Assembly (NCBI GenBank): GCA_021432605.1
Contig: MU271155.1
Span: 537,631-601,630, forward strand
DNA: 64,000 nt
Source of the DNA: Coniochaeta sp. PMI_546
Lineage: Eukaryota; Ascomycota; Sordariomycetes; Coniochaetales; Coniochaetaceae
Reading direction: 5' to 3'
Part shown: positions 1 through 11,005 of the stretch, one piece after another
Numbering within the stretch: position 1 is the stretch's first letter
Layout of the letters: every line of letters begins with the position of its first letter
Notes under the pieces: generated by a model
The model's database searches: none
What the model was told of the DNA's origin: nothing
What the model saw: the letters and a program-made list of their open reading frames with translations, nothing else
Position numbers and translations under genes: made by a program

Positions 1-2989
1 CTAACTTTTTGAAGGCGAAGAGAAAATCTGACACCCAGGTTGACGGACAATCCGAACAGGCATTTTCAAAGAGGACCCGGTCCTTCGAAAGCCATGGCAA
101 CAGTGAGACCCGCCAACTTTTCCCCGGCGAAAAATCCCAAGACCAAGGTGAGAAGCCGCAAGCCCCCAATGGGACCGACACGGCCAATCCTCCTACCCCT
201 CGGCTCTCGCAGAAGACGTCCACTGTCAAGAGGACGATCGACTTCCACGAGGTTTATCAGGATGGGGATGCCGAGTACAAGCACATCATCATTCGGTATC
301 CGCCGGGCGACGATGGTAAAGGTGACTGGTGGATCCTGAAGTGCGACGAGCATGGCGTCCACTTCAACACGAATCCTCTCCACGGTGCCGCGAAGCATCT
401 GCACAGCAATCAGCACAACAATATGTCCAAGGAGCACGCACTGGCTATCCGGGAGCTGGGGCATATGGTCTGGGACTGTACCAAGGAGCTGGCCGACAAG
501 AACAATGAGGCGGTCAAGATGGCTTTCGCGAAGGGGTACAAGCCTTTCAATAGAAACCAACTCACCAAGACGGAGCGGAGGAGCATGGGTTTCGCCGATC
601 CCGAGACTACCCCGGCACGCAAGAACCATGCGCCGGCCTCATTTCAGCGGAAGAAGGCCGGTCTGGATTATGTCAAGAATGGGTCCTCCAAGGAGTTTAC
701 TGGAGTTGTTTATCCGGTCGTTGCCGAGTTGTATCTCGGGTACTGGAGTAAGAACAAGACCCGCTATGTTGTGATGCTTTTGCCTTGGGGAGACCTTGAC
801 CCAACGGGCATAGAGGGTACTCTGATGGGTACCGGTCTTCTGGAGAAGCCTCCCAAGTGCTACACGATTGACAGAGCCACGCGCGAAATCACTGGGTGGG
901 CTGAAGGTTTCGAAGATGGAGGACGGCTAGTGACTAAGAGGGAGTTTCCAGTCATGTACTTTGACGGCGCTCAGTCGGTCGGCTGGCTACGGGCTAAGGA
1001 CATGTCCCTCTTCAACTTCGAGGATCCGGATCCACAATCCATCCCCTACTACAATGAGGCCCGCAATAGGTATGCGAAGGCCCAACCTGAGAAGTTTGAG
1101 AGCTACCAACATATGAAGGAATACTACGCGGCGAATGGACTCCCGCCAAAGCTCTTCTCCTCCGTTCAACAACCATCCCCGTCATTCCAAACGCCTGAGC
1201 CCCCCGCTACCTTTCCTACTTCGGAAGATGTCGCCAGGAAGTCTGCGGATAGAGAGCCCAACCCTGGCTCGGACGGCAACAGCTCTCCACGGCCGGAAGG
1301 TCCTGTCAAAGTGAATGGCCACGGAGGGCCGGTAGATGTCGAGATGCTTGATGTATCCAGGGCCGATGACACAGAATCTTATCATGACTCCGCCCCTTCC
1401 GACGCACCCGAGAGTGACGACGATGTGGAGATGGGCAATGCGGAGAGTCGGCGTACTTCCGTGTCTCATAAGGGACTAGGTGGGGACGAGGAGCCTTCCA
1501 CGACGACAGTCGCTGACAAGCCGACTGCTGATCCTCCTGCAGCCGGCAGCGGCAGCGATAGCTCTGACGCGAAAACCGCTGCCATGGCTTCCCCTAGGAA
1601 CAGACAAGGCGCCGATCACGCTGGTCACGAGATAGGCAAAGACACCGTCACGGCTGTGATGCAGACCACCGAGGATGCATCTATAACGTTGAAAGAGGCG
1701 GCCGATCGCGTGACGAGCGGAAGAACAAATGGGGCATCTTCGAGGCGCGAATCGGAGTCAAGCCCAAGCACAGGATCCGACTCTAGAAAGGTTGTCAAGA
1801 TACACGCTCGAAGATCGCGAAGTCTCAGAGCCAGTGAAAGTCCTTCCATGGCTGCTGCCACTCTGGCTACCACCAATGGTGCTGTGCTTTCACCGTCATC
1901 TCCGCGGACCGAAGACTCCATCGTTCACAAGGCGCTACCGGCGAAGACAAGCACAGTGGTTGATGAGTCCCAGCCTAGTTCTCTTCCTGATGTCGCAAAG
2001 TCACCTGCGCCTTCTGCAAGACAAGCCGATGCGAGCACAACGTCGCCAACCGACGAACAGCAGCCGGTGCAGAGCTCTATATCTGCGCAGGTCACAGTCG
2101 CCGCACCGGTGCCGACGTCGAGGATGTCTGACAGCTCAAGCGCGATCTCATCTCCCCGGAGTACGTCGCCTACACCTATCGCAGCGCCAGCGTCTCGCTC
2201 ATCTTCTGGAACCTCTACTCCAAAAGTCCTCCGTCCGGACGACACGGTGCAGGCGACTCGATGGCGCGCCGTCCGAGGCGAATCCAGTCCGCAGGCGGCA
2301 ACTCCGCTTCAGCCACAGTCGACCGATCCTGCATCGGCTGAAAAGTCCGGCGCCGCGGCTTCTAAGGAACAGTCTAAGGAACCGTCTGAGGAACCGTCTA
2401 AGGAACCGTCTAAGGGACCGTCCAAGGAAGGCTCCGTTCCGTCAGCCGGGATTCAGGGTTCAGCTACCACAACTAGCCGGAACAGTACGCCATTGGGTGG
2501 CAAAATGGCATCCGAGGAGTTATTTGAGATTGCGTACTACGAGGACGACTCGGGCGGCAAGTTCCACAAACAGAAGGACGGGCCATTTCTGCGTATAGTG
2601 GTCGATAAGCAGGCCAACATATGCGAGACAAGTCCTGGCCAGTCGACGGAAGTGAAGATCAGCCCGCACGACATCGCGCGTGTCGATGTGAATCCCTTGG
2701 ATGACAGCCCTGGCGCTCCCTGCATGGTGTCTCTTGAGCTCAAGGATGAAGCCAAGGGTCCGAAAAAGCAGCAGCTGGTGTTTGAGACGAGCAAGGCCAT
2801 GGGCCGCGAGGAGGCTGGCCGCATCCATGCTCGGCGCTTTTGCGGTTGGGTCAAGAGAGTGAATGCTACTATCGACTATCGCAACCACACGTGAGTGTCT
2901 TGCTTCGCACCTTTGGCGAGGACAGCGAGTACTAATTCCTCGGCAGATACAACTCGAGCAGACCTGCGACGTCGTACACTCGTAATTGA
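1..2989 (+). CDS. Hypothetical nuclear-type protein, 5' truncated by window edge
   Basis: The reading frame is open from base 3, with no convincing ATG before an in-frame Met at 423, so the true start lies upstream. Bases 1-5 (CTAAC) look like a branch site with AG at 13-14 or 19-20, so the window may open at the end of an intron. Exon 1 runs to 2890. A 56-bp intron (2891-2946, GTGAGT donor, TACTAAT branch, CAG end) joins a short last exon ending in TGA at 2987-2989. The N-terminal third has a conserved-looking globular block with a C2H2-like Cys/His spacing (CDEHGVHF...HLHSNQH). A long disordered Ser/Pro/Glu-rich middle contains KEPS-type tetrapeptide repeats, and a second globular block sits at the C terminus. 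I do not recognise the family. A chromatin or transcription role is only a guess from the basic N terminus and disorder. Confidence 0.75.
2365..2432 (+). repeat. Coding tetrapeptide repeat (S-K/E-E/G-P)
   Basis: Five to six imperfect 12-bp units encode SKEP/SEEP/SKGP-like tetrapeptides in the disordered part of the first gene. Such coding minisatellites commonly vary in copy number between strains. Confidence 0.7.
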
Positions 2990-4472
2990 GCCAAGTATCG
3001 AGTGTACAGAAATGGGATGTTATAATTTGGGCGGTCTCATTTTACAGGACTACGTGTTCAAGGGCTACGTGATCCCTAATGCGCTAGGCCCGACTGTTCT
3101 TTGCGTCTGTTTCTTGAACGAGCCTCTGGGTTTTTTTATCCTACATGGGCGCACCCGTTTTGCGATGATGATTTCAGCTACTAGAGCGAGAGCGGTGCCG
3201 GAGCTTTCAGAGAGCAGTTTGTCCGGCTTCTGCACCTGGGGATGACGACAGGAAAAGTAGGTGGTCTGACACCGCAAAGATGCTGAGGGGGTTTCGTTTT
3301 GCGCACAGAGATACCATTTTGTATTTTTTGTCTGTTTCTTTCTTTCTTCCTCGCACTTTAACTCCTGAAACACATGGTGTGTAGCGAGTGATAGACACTG
3401 GTCCCCTGTGGGCAAATGAATGTGCATTGATAATCATCTGCCTGTGGGTTGGCAGTCTCGTGCATCGTAAAGTCTAAGGTATTTGTAGGCCGATGCATAT
3501 CATATCAAATACGTGGTGAATATGTTTAGACTTACTACTGTGTATAGTCATGACTGCAGATACGACGAGAGGCGCTTATGCGAACAGGTGCTTCCTTTTG
3601 TCTGGCATGTGATATTTGCTCCTCGGTAACATTCTGGCTGATATAACGATGACCCATGACTCGGCCAAAGAGCTATGCAACTAGAAGAAGCGATCCGTCT
3701 TACCGCAGTCACTTTCCGAGCCTCCGTTGCTCTCTGCCTTTATTCTGCATTGCTCGCTCCTGATAGACCTCAATAACCTCTCTAACCTGGATTTGTTTCC
3801 GCGCGTTGTCCTTCGAAAGGTTTCCTATAGCTTGTTTCTTGGATTGGCCGGTGTCTTGTCAGATGTCGTGTGCGCACGCTCCCGCACCCGCCGGCTTCCC
3901 TCTTCCCTGCACGGTCGACCTGGTAGACTCTGGACTGGACCTCAGTAGCCCGCCTGATGACGTCGGATTTCATGCTCAGTGGACGTGCTGAGAGCTGCAC
4001 CACCACCACCGCATGAGCTGGACGTCCCTCCCTCCCCTCCATCATTTCTTTTAATGGCTGCCTTCGTAAGTTTTGTCTGATTAATTGACTATATTTTTCT
4101 ATCCATGCCGTCATCTACGACTCCTCTCTTGTTCCTCCATTTCTCCCTTCCCTTCAATCATCAGTCCCGCCACGTATCGCCGTCAAAAAGGTGCACTGTA
4201 TCCCGGCAGGTCCTGTGACCGAAGCTTTGGACGCTAGACTTGGCGCAGCCGACGACATAAAGCATCGCTCTGCGCCGACCACTACAGGCATCCAGAGCTT
4301 AAAACCAGCTCAGACCACCACAACTCCCGCAACAACATAGTCTTTAGCCTTACCTTATCACCCACAGCCATGCACGCTACAACCACCAGGAGATACCATG
4401 ATATAGCCTAGCTGACCTTTCTCTCTGCTCCTTGCTCGCCAACAGGAGACACCCTGGCTACTAGAATCGCAC
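2990..4472. other. Intergenic: 3' flank and leader/promoter
   Basis: No supported gene. Open frames here are short and unsupported. The last 300 bases are C/T-rich and look like a transcribed leader of the next gene. They hold a 13-codon upstream ORF at 4370-4411 and an intron-like 3' end (AACAG at 4441-4445). Confidence 0.5.
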
Positions 4473-6720
4473 ATGTCCACCCCTCGATCCCAACGCAGCG
4501 ACCCGCTGGACTCGACTACCTCCCCGTCGAAAGGCGCCTACACCTACGATGCCTCCACCTCCACGCCCTCGGGCGCCCCGAACCCTACATACGCTACCTT
4601 CTCCCCGACCACACTAAGCGCGACCACCCCGACCGCGAGCTCGGCTGCCAAGAGGAGGAGCACCATCCTGGTGCACCAGAAGTCGCCGTTACTCCTCGCC
4701 ACCCCGCCGCAGATCACCCGAGCCCTTGCATACAGCCATCCGTTCCTCCTACCGCTCAATAAGCTCGTTGGTCTGCTTAGCTGGACGACAGGCGATCCAT
4801 GGGAGAGCTTCCTCATGGTCGTAGCCTTTTGGGCTACGGTCCTGTACGGCGACGTGATAATACGGGTTGCCGGACCCTTGGTGCTGGTCCTCCTTCTCAT
4901 CGGAGGCATGTACGGCCGGAGATACAGTCCGCTGAGCAGCAGCGGTTGGACCGATCCTGGCCTGGGCACCGCTGATGGCAGCGCTCTCAGCGCCGCGGAC
5001 GCTGCCAAGACGAGACGAGCCGGGAAACAAAAGAACCTCTCTGTGGATGCTACGCTGGACAGGCAGTCCAAGACCGGCGGCAACGGCGCAGACAACGCAT
5101 CCAGCGCCAGCGGACATGTCCGCGCCCGATCGCACAGCACCGTGGCAGCTGCCGAGGCGACCTCGACGCGACACCAGAAGACGCTGGACGAGATCGTCAA
5201 GACGCTCAAGGAGTTCACCGGGCGGTGTAACATCCTGCTCGAGCCCCTCCTCGAGCTGACCGACTTCCTCAGCACCCAGCGCTCGCCCACCTCAGCCACC
5301 ACCAGGCCGGCCCTGACGACCTTGTTCGTCCGCATCCTGCTGTGCACGCCCTTCTGGTACGCGCTCACGCTGCCGCCCTGGCGCATCATCACCACGCGGC
5401 GAGTAATCCTCGTCTTCGGCACCGTCGTGCTGACCTGGCATTCGCGCGTCACGCGCGTCTCGCGGGTGATTCTCTGGCGGAGCGCTACGGTCCGGAGGGG
5501 GCTGGCGCTCATCACAGGACTGCGATTCGAAGCACCTACGAAATCAACTGCAACCGGGAGCGAGAAGACGAAGAAGGACGCCGGTGATAAGCTGGGGGCC
5601 GCTAGCGCCAACAGCGGAGGTGATGCGACTTCGGGCAAGAGCAACGGCGCCACGACAACCGGCGCAAAAGGTCCGCAGCGCGAGTCGGAGCTCACCAACG
5701 CCCTGCGCCGGGCGAAGAACGGCCGCGATGCAGGTGTCAGATTTACATTTATCATATACGAAAACCAGCGACGGTGGGTTGGCCTGGGGTGGACGAACAG
5801 CCTGTTTGCTTACGAGAGGGCTGCGTGGACAGACGAGCACAACAACCCCGTGCCGCCTAGGGATGAGTTTGAACTACCAGAAGTCGAGGACGGGAGCAAT
5901 ATGCGCTGGATGTGGGTAGAAGGCAGCCGTTGGAGGGTCGACGGTGTCCCAGATGAAGCTGTCTCGACGGGAGACTCACAAGCAGAATGGGACTATGACG
6001 GCCCTGGAGGGAGGATGGGGTGGGTTTACTACGATAACAAGGTATGTTCTTCACGTCATATATACAGCGGTTCATGGCAAGGTTACTGATCTCTGTCCTC
6101 AACAGTGGCAAAACGGCCGTCGTGGCCAAGACGGCTGGGGCCGATGGACGAGACGAAGGAAATGGTACCGCGACGCCGAGCTTGTCGAGGTAGAAGAAGA
6201 CGACAGCAGCAGCGGCGCGCTCCCAGCATCCTCCCAAGCCACCATCAACATCACCGAGCCCGACGAGGCAGCGCCTTCCTCTCTACAGCCGCAGCTGGAC
6301 AGCAGCGCCTCCACAACCACATCTTCCAGCAGCTCTAAACCCGAACTCCCACCCCGGCGGACCTCTCTGTCCCAACGAGCCTTCTCCCCCACCCCACCAT
6401 CCCTATCCAACGCCACCGTCTCGAACCCGGAAGACGACCGCGAGGGGGAGGACGAGTATAACAACGACTCGGCCTCGATGCTGAGCACGTCGTCGAAGTC
6501 CGCGCGCTTCGGCTCCGTCAAGTCCGGCACCGGTATGCCGGCGCTGAGGAGGCGGGGTACGGACTCGTCTACTTCGCGCCGCACCGGGGGGCGACGCGCT
6601 AGCGACGTTGCCGAGGAGGAGGATGCTGCTGTGCTAGGGACGAGCCTCGGCCTCACTCTTGGGAGGGAGGGGGACAAGGGGTGGGGGGTTGGGGATGAGG
6701 TTCGGATGGGGCTGGAGTAG
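4473..6720 (+). CDS. Peroxisomal membrane peroxin, Pex23/Pex24 family (dysferlin domain)
   Basis: Two exons, 4473-6041 and 6106-6720, are joined by a 64-bp phase-0 intron (GTATGT...AACAG), giving about 727 residues. Residues 112-147 form a long hydrophobic hairpin, and further hydrophobic segments lie near 275-320. From about residue 423 comes a DysF module: FTFIIYENQRRWVGLGWT, then the W-rich DysFC part (RMWVEGSRWRVD..., GWVYYDNKW, RWTRRRKWYRDAEL). The intron cuts this domain just before its last W block, which shows the splice is real. Pex23/24/30/31/32-type proteins sit in the ER and at ER-peroxisome contacts and control peroxisome number and size. The tail of about 180 residues is Ser-rich and acidic. 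Assignment to the family is firm; which paralogue is not. Confidence 0.88.
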
Positions 6721-7879
6721 GATATCCTGTGTTGGATGAGATTGGTTGACGAGTTGTGCGAACACAGCGATCTGCGGCTGCTAAGCTTGAACATGGTCGC
6801 AAGCAGATAGTGCATACGGATGGAGTTTGGCTGATGGCTATTGAGGGAAGACTACTACTGATAGTAGTGATACCACGGACTTTTGAGGGTCCAACTATAT
6901 AATGTACGTATAGAGCATACTCAAGCTGCATACAAAGTGCACAAAGATACCAAAATCCAAATGTCCCTTGGGGCTTGCAGAGTCTCGTCTCTGTTTCAGC
7001 TCTGGTGACACGAACAGCCAATGCCGCTCTCCAAGAAGCTCCTCTATCTCTCAACTGCAAACAGTCGTGACAGCCTGACTTGGTGACGTTGATTTCATAT
7101 TCCGAACGACCGTTATTTGCATGGCATCCAGGATGGTCCTCTGTAGTTCAGAGATTCGTGGCACGCCGCTATACAGCATCTCTCGGCTGACGAACGTGTG
7201 ACCGCTCATGTCCTCTTGCTGCCTGACGGGCTCAACAGCATGGCGACTCCGACAGGGATAGACAAGGGGAAGGGCAGCGGGTTCGCCGGCGTGGCCATCA
7301 TGGCTATGGCGAAGGTTTGGTTGATCTGCTTTCCGGTTCCTCCGCCGTCAGACCCGGGTGTCGCGGGAGAGGGTGTCGGCGGCGGGTTCGGACGGGCTCC
7401 TTGCCTGTGCGATGGGCTCGACCTCTGTGGTGCGTTTCTTTGTCTTGATGTTGACGGATGTTGTGGAAAGGGTCTCATTTTGGGTTGAGATGATTTTGAG
7501 TAGTCGGCAGTCCCTGGGTTTGGCTTCGCGTGTGGTGTTGTAGTGAAGCCCGATGGTGAGAATGCAGTCTTTTGTTGCTTGTTACTTGATAAATATGTTT
7601 GCTACAGTATTAGCTCAAATATCTGGCATACAGCCAGAGGATACCTTATATACAGGCGAAGCTCGTCATCGTGCCGCTCTACACGGGCAGGTTCCAAATG
7701 TGGCCTTATATGGGCCCATCTTTGTTGAGACGAGACTCCAGCATCGTTTCAACCCCTGGTCGCTGTCCTCAAAACATACGATGAGTCCAGCGCGGTCTAA
7801 CCGCTGCAATCACCACATGTCGGTGCAAGTATAAACCTTGATACTGGGTTAGCATCAGCCAAGCTCCGACCAGAGGTCG
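6721..7879. other. Intergenic, no supported gene
   Basis: GC-rich at 7200-7420, where both strands stay open for about 90 codons (7198-7488 plus, 7206-7478 minus). Neither product resembles a known family, and opposite open frames in GC-rich DNA are expected by chance. The rest is AT-richer with stops in all frames. Confidence 0.4.
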
Positions 7880-8645
7880 CTAGGTGTGAGACTTGGGAAG
7901 GACCTCGGTGATCAGCACTCCAGCTCTGCCCACAGCACCAAAACCACCGACGCACCGCACGCCAAGCATCGTGGAGAAGATCGTTTTAAGCACCTGCGGT
8001 ACGCAAGATGTGCAGCGTTCCAGTAAAACGCAATGATGTCGCCTGTATAGATACAGGGAATGCAGAATGCCACAGGTAACACCAGCAGCTACTTGGTTAT
8101 AGCTCAATGGTGGGAAGCCGAAGATTGTGTCTGCCATCTCGGCAAGAGTTCGTGAGCAGAACGATGCTGAACCTACGGATAGTATGCAGACGATTGAAGA
8201 GGCTTGCAGAACCGTGAACGCCAAGTTGACAGCCATTGCCGTGGGCAAATTGAAGCCGCGAAAGCAACATCGAGTCGTCCGTCCGTCTCGAGGCAGCATC
8301 AGCCCAAGCGGGAACAATTTACTTCCGATACATGATCAAGGTTGGAACCCCGTGATCTTGATACATATGGGACAGAAGAATAATATAGTCCATGCTCTAT
8401 CAAGACCGGTTACGCAGAAAAGGAGGCTTAGTATCCGGAACCGGAGAAGGCAGCAGTTCAGACAAAGAGACACAGCAGGAAATCGACGTGGCTTGCGAGG
8501 CGCCGTCCCGGCTACCGACGGTGCCTGGCTCTTGAGGCTTCTCTTCGTCAGCTTGGTCGATGCGGGAAGCCAAGAGCGTATGTAAATATTGTAAGCGTAC
8601 CAGAAGGTTCGTTGCGGTGAAGAGTGTCAGCGACAGAGTGGCCAT
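7880..8645 (-). CDS. Possible small multi-pass membrane protein, exon structure unresolved
   Basis: Two minus-strand open stretches may be exons of one gene. The first begins at ATG 8645-8643 (MATLSLTLFTATNLLVRLQ), is hydrophobic and then acidic, and runs to about 8400. The second (about 8258-7880) has hydrophobic segments such as AFTVLQASSIVCILSVGSA and GVTCGILHSLYLY, and ends at 7880. I could not fix a clean splice pair between them, and a chance overlap is possible. The gene would be divergent from the metallothionein and share its promoter region. Confidence 0.28.
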
Positions 8646-8864
8646 GGTGTGTCGTTTGGACTGTTCGGTCAGGTGGTGGTTCCACATCCAACCGCACAAA
8701 TATCGCAGGCCCGCAACCCCGCAACTACAGCACTCGTCCCGAGGCTTTTCCACGCATTTCATTGGCTCGTCCCCTAAAGTGCCCAGGCGCTAGCGGTATT
8801 TGTGCCAACGATAGGCCCAGTACACCGCACAAACCACGCAGGCTTCGAACTCTAATCCGCTGTG

Positions 8865-8873
8865 TATATATTT
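8865..8873 (+). promoter_or_regulatory. TATA box of metallothionein gene
   Basis: TATATATTT lies about 150 bp upstream of the metallothionein ATG and is followed by a C/T-rich stretch and an A/C-rich leader, as in strongly expressed fungal genes. Confidence 0.5.
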
Positions 8874-9018
8874 CCAGCTCCTCTTCTCCCTTCGTTGCGC
8901 CTGATTTTCTACACCATCAACCACAGTACGATTACAAAACATAAAACACTTTACGCCAAATCAACATCAAACAGACATCACGTTTTCTACAACTCCTAAC
9001 AACTTCACGTCCATCAAA

Positions 9019-9163
9019 ATGGCTGGCGACTGCGGATGCTCAGGCTCCTCCTCTGGCTGCAACTGCGGCGACTCATGTGAGTATCGAGCCCCTCCATATG
9101 TCTTCCTAGATCTGCGACAGGATGACTGACTTCCTATCAGGCAGCTGCTCTTCTTGCAAATGA
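9019..9163 (+). CDS. Copper metallothionein, Neurospora type (26 aa)
   Basis: Exons 9019-9076 and 9141-9163 are joined by a 64-bp intron (GTGAGT donor, CTGAC branch, ATCAG end) that splits the TGC codon of Cys20. The product has 26 residues. Seven Cys lie at 5, 7, 14, 16, 20, 22 and 25, arranged as CxC, CxC, CxC and a final Cys, in an otherwise Gly/Ser/Asp background (MAGDCGCSG...). This matches the length, cysteine count and spacing of the Neurospora crassa copper metallothionein, which binds Cu(I) and detoxifies copper in the cytosol. The leader is A/C-rich (CATCAAAATGG at the start). The gene is far below usual ORF cut-offs and can only be seen by splicing. Confidence 0.92.
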
Positions 9164-9439
9164 TCTGTCAGGAAAGCATGTGAATACTTGACATATGTGG
9201 GACTACCGGTCAATAGAAGGGACAGAGCAGATGAACCAGTGGTGGAAACAAAGCTGTCTCGGTTACTGCATGTTCATATTTTTAGGATTTTGATAGAGAG
9301 TCAACTCCGCGCTCAGGCACACACTTTCAGTAGAATAACAGAATACACCCATTCTGACATACCAGTCCACAGTCGTCACTTATCCAATTGAAGACAATAT
9401 GTGCAATGTGTTCGTCAACACAACGTATAGCACCCAAGT

Positions 9440-10534
9440 CTACAACATCATCACCCGCGGCACCGGCGGGTCCCCACACACATCCACCAGAAACTTCAAT
9501 CCCTCGAACTCAACAGCATTCTGACCTACATCCTCTCTTGCCATCTGAGTCCTGCTCTTCGCCGGAGGCGGCCAGTTGGCGCAGGATGGACTTGCCAGCA
9601 TCTCCGGCTCGGGCGCGGCCGGAACTCCCACAACCACGGCCTCCCCTGCGTACGCCTCGGTCGTCCGCTTGCCCGTCCTGCACCAGGGACTGGCTGTCTC
9701 GTGGCCTTGGAGGACGCAGCGCCGCGTCTTGTTCCCCTCTGCTGCCCTCCGGCTGTAGATGCCCATTATCTTGCTCGTCACCTTGGCGATCAGTCTGTTC
9801 CTAAAGGAGCGGAAGCTCCGGTGGCATATCCTGCCATGGAGATCGTCGTCTGACGGGAGGGATAGGTGTAGCGCGCTGCCAAAGGCGGATTTTGCGATGT
9901 GGTAGGTGTCGGTCGAAGATGTATCCTTACCGCCAGCAGCACCCTTTGCTTTTGCGATCTTCCTCCTCTTCACGATAACACGGGGTCTCACATCTTCGAG
10001 CTCGGCAACTTTTCGCTTGCCTTTTCTGGGAGGTTGGACTCTGGTAGGCGGTGTTTTGAAGGATTGTACGACCGGGGTAGCGATCGTGACAATGATCGAG
10101 GGAGTGGTCGCTGTGGTGTCTGCGGGTCTACTCCGTTGCTCCAGGTGCTGCTTATAACTTGACTCCCAGATTTCAAGAAGACCGCTGTTGCAGGGAGCGC
10201 CATCGCTTGTGACTTGTGTGTTTTTGGTCTCAACTAGTTGCAAGATCCTGTTCACCTCTGAGCGGTACCAGGCTGGTACTCGATGGCAGCAGAAATCCAG
10301 CAGGTTGTAGACCTCACCTGCTTTGAGCGATGTGAGATCCTTGCTTTGGTCACCTTCCGGGACACCACAACTCTTTAGAAGTGGTTTATGGGATGCGAAG
10401 CAGGACGGCCCATCAAAGCAGTCCCAGTGTTCCTCGAGGAGGTTCTCCTCTGATTCGTGATAGTTGGCAGCGGATTGGGCAGACGGGCGCAAATGGCCCA
10501 CGGCCTCGGTGTCTAGCAGGAGCGTGTCAGACAT
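9440..10534 (-). CDS. Hypothetical basic protein with nuclear localisation signals
   Basis: One uninterrupted frame of 364 residues starts at ATG 10534. The N-terminal 150 residues are acidic and Cys-containing (NYHESEENLLEEHWDCFDG...). They include a helical stretch of the form GEVYNLLDFCCHRVPAWYRSEVN. The middle is basic with clusters like PPRKGKRK and IVKRRKIAKAKG, typical of nuclear import signals. No enzyme or DNA-binding motif was recognised. It runs tail to tail with the metallothionein, 276 bp away. Confidence 0.6.
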   Translation of the reverse strand: MSDTLLLDTEAVGHLRPSAQSAANYHESEENLLEEHWDCFDGPSCFASHKPLLKSCGVPEGDQSKDLTSLKAGEVYNLLDFCCHRVPAWYRSEVNRILQLVETKNTQVTSDGAPCNSGLLEIWESSYKQHLEQRSRPADTTATTPSIIVTIATPVVQSFKTPPTRVQPPRKGKRKVAELEDVRPRVIVKRRKIAKAKGAAGGKDTSSTDTYHIAKSAFGSALHLSLPSDDDLHGRICHRSFRSFRNRLIAKVTSKIMGIYSRRAAEGNKTRRCVLQGHETASPWCRTGKRTTEAYAGEAVVVGVPAAPEPEMLASPSCANWPPPAKSRTQMAREDVGQNAVEFEGLKFLVDVCGDPPVPRVMML

Positions 10535-11005
10535 GTCAATACCTTGTTAGATGGGTAAGACTGGAAAGTCCTGGCTGGAGATTGTTTAGAGTTGCTGAGA
10601 TTGTGGTCTCCTTGTGATGCAGGGGCTGCTTGTCAAGCGGAAATGCGAAGTCGCGCAATTACTGAGCAATTGCACTTTAGAAGCAAAGAGGCTCCGAGTA
10701 TGACAACTAATATAGTTCAAAGTTCTTTGATGGTGAAAGCTTACTTAGCTTTCGCCAAAGGATGCTTAGCCAAAGTAGACAAAGAATAGAGGTGGCAGTC
10801 AAGTAAGTAGCTATTTTGGGTCCGTTACCTCGACTCGCTTTACCGGAACCAAACGCTTGTTTGTGTGTATTTGTCATGTGACGGCCAGTTTGCTCAAGGA
10901 TACAGGTCGAGACCTGCACCTGTTGCGTAGGCCCCCGTGGTATACAAGGTATCAAAGCCGGTAGACAACATGTGAAGATGGCGAAACATATTGACTATAG
11001 CACCT
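10535..11005. other. Intergenic, no supported gene
   Basis: Promoter of the orphan basic protein on one side and 3' flank of the hydrolase on the other. No open frame here has recognisable features. Confidence 0.5.

Noticed and set aside
7198-7488. Opposed open frames on both strands
   Set aside because: GC-rich sequence depletes stops on both strands; neither product is protein-like enough to call.
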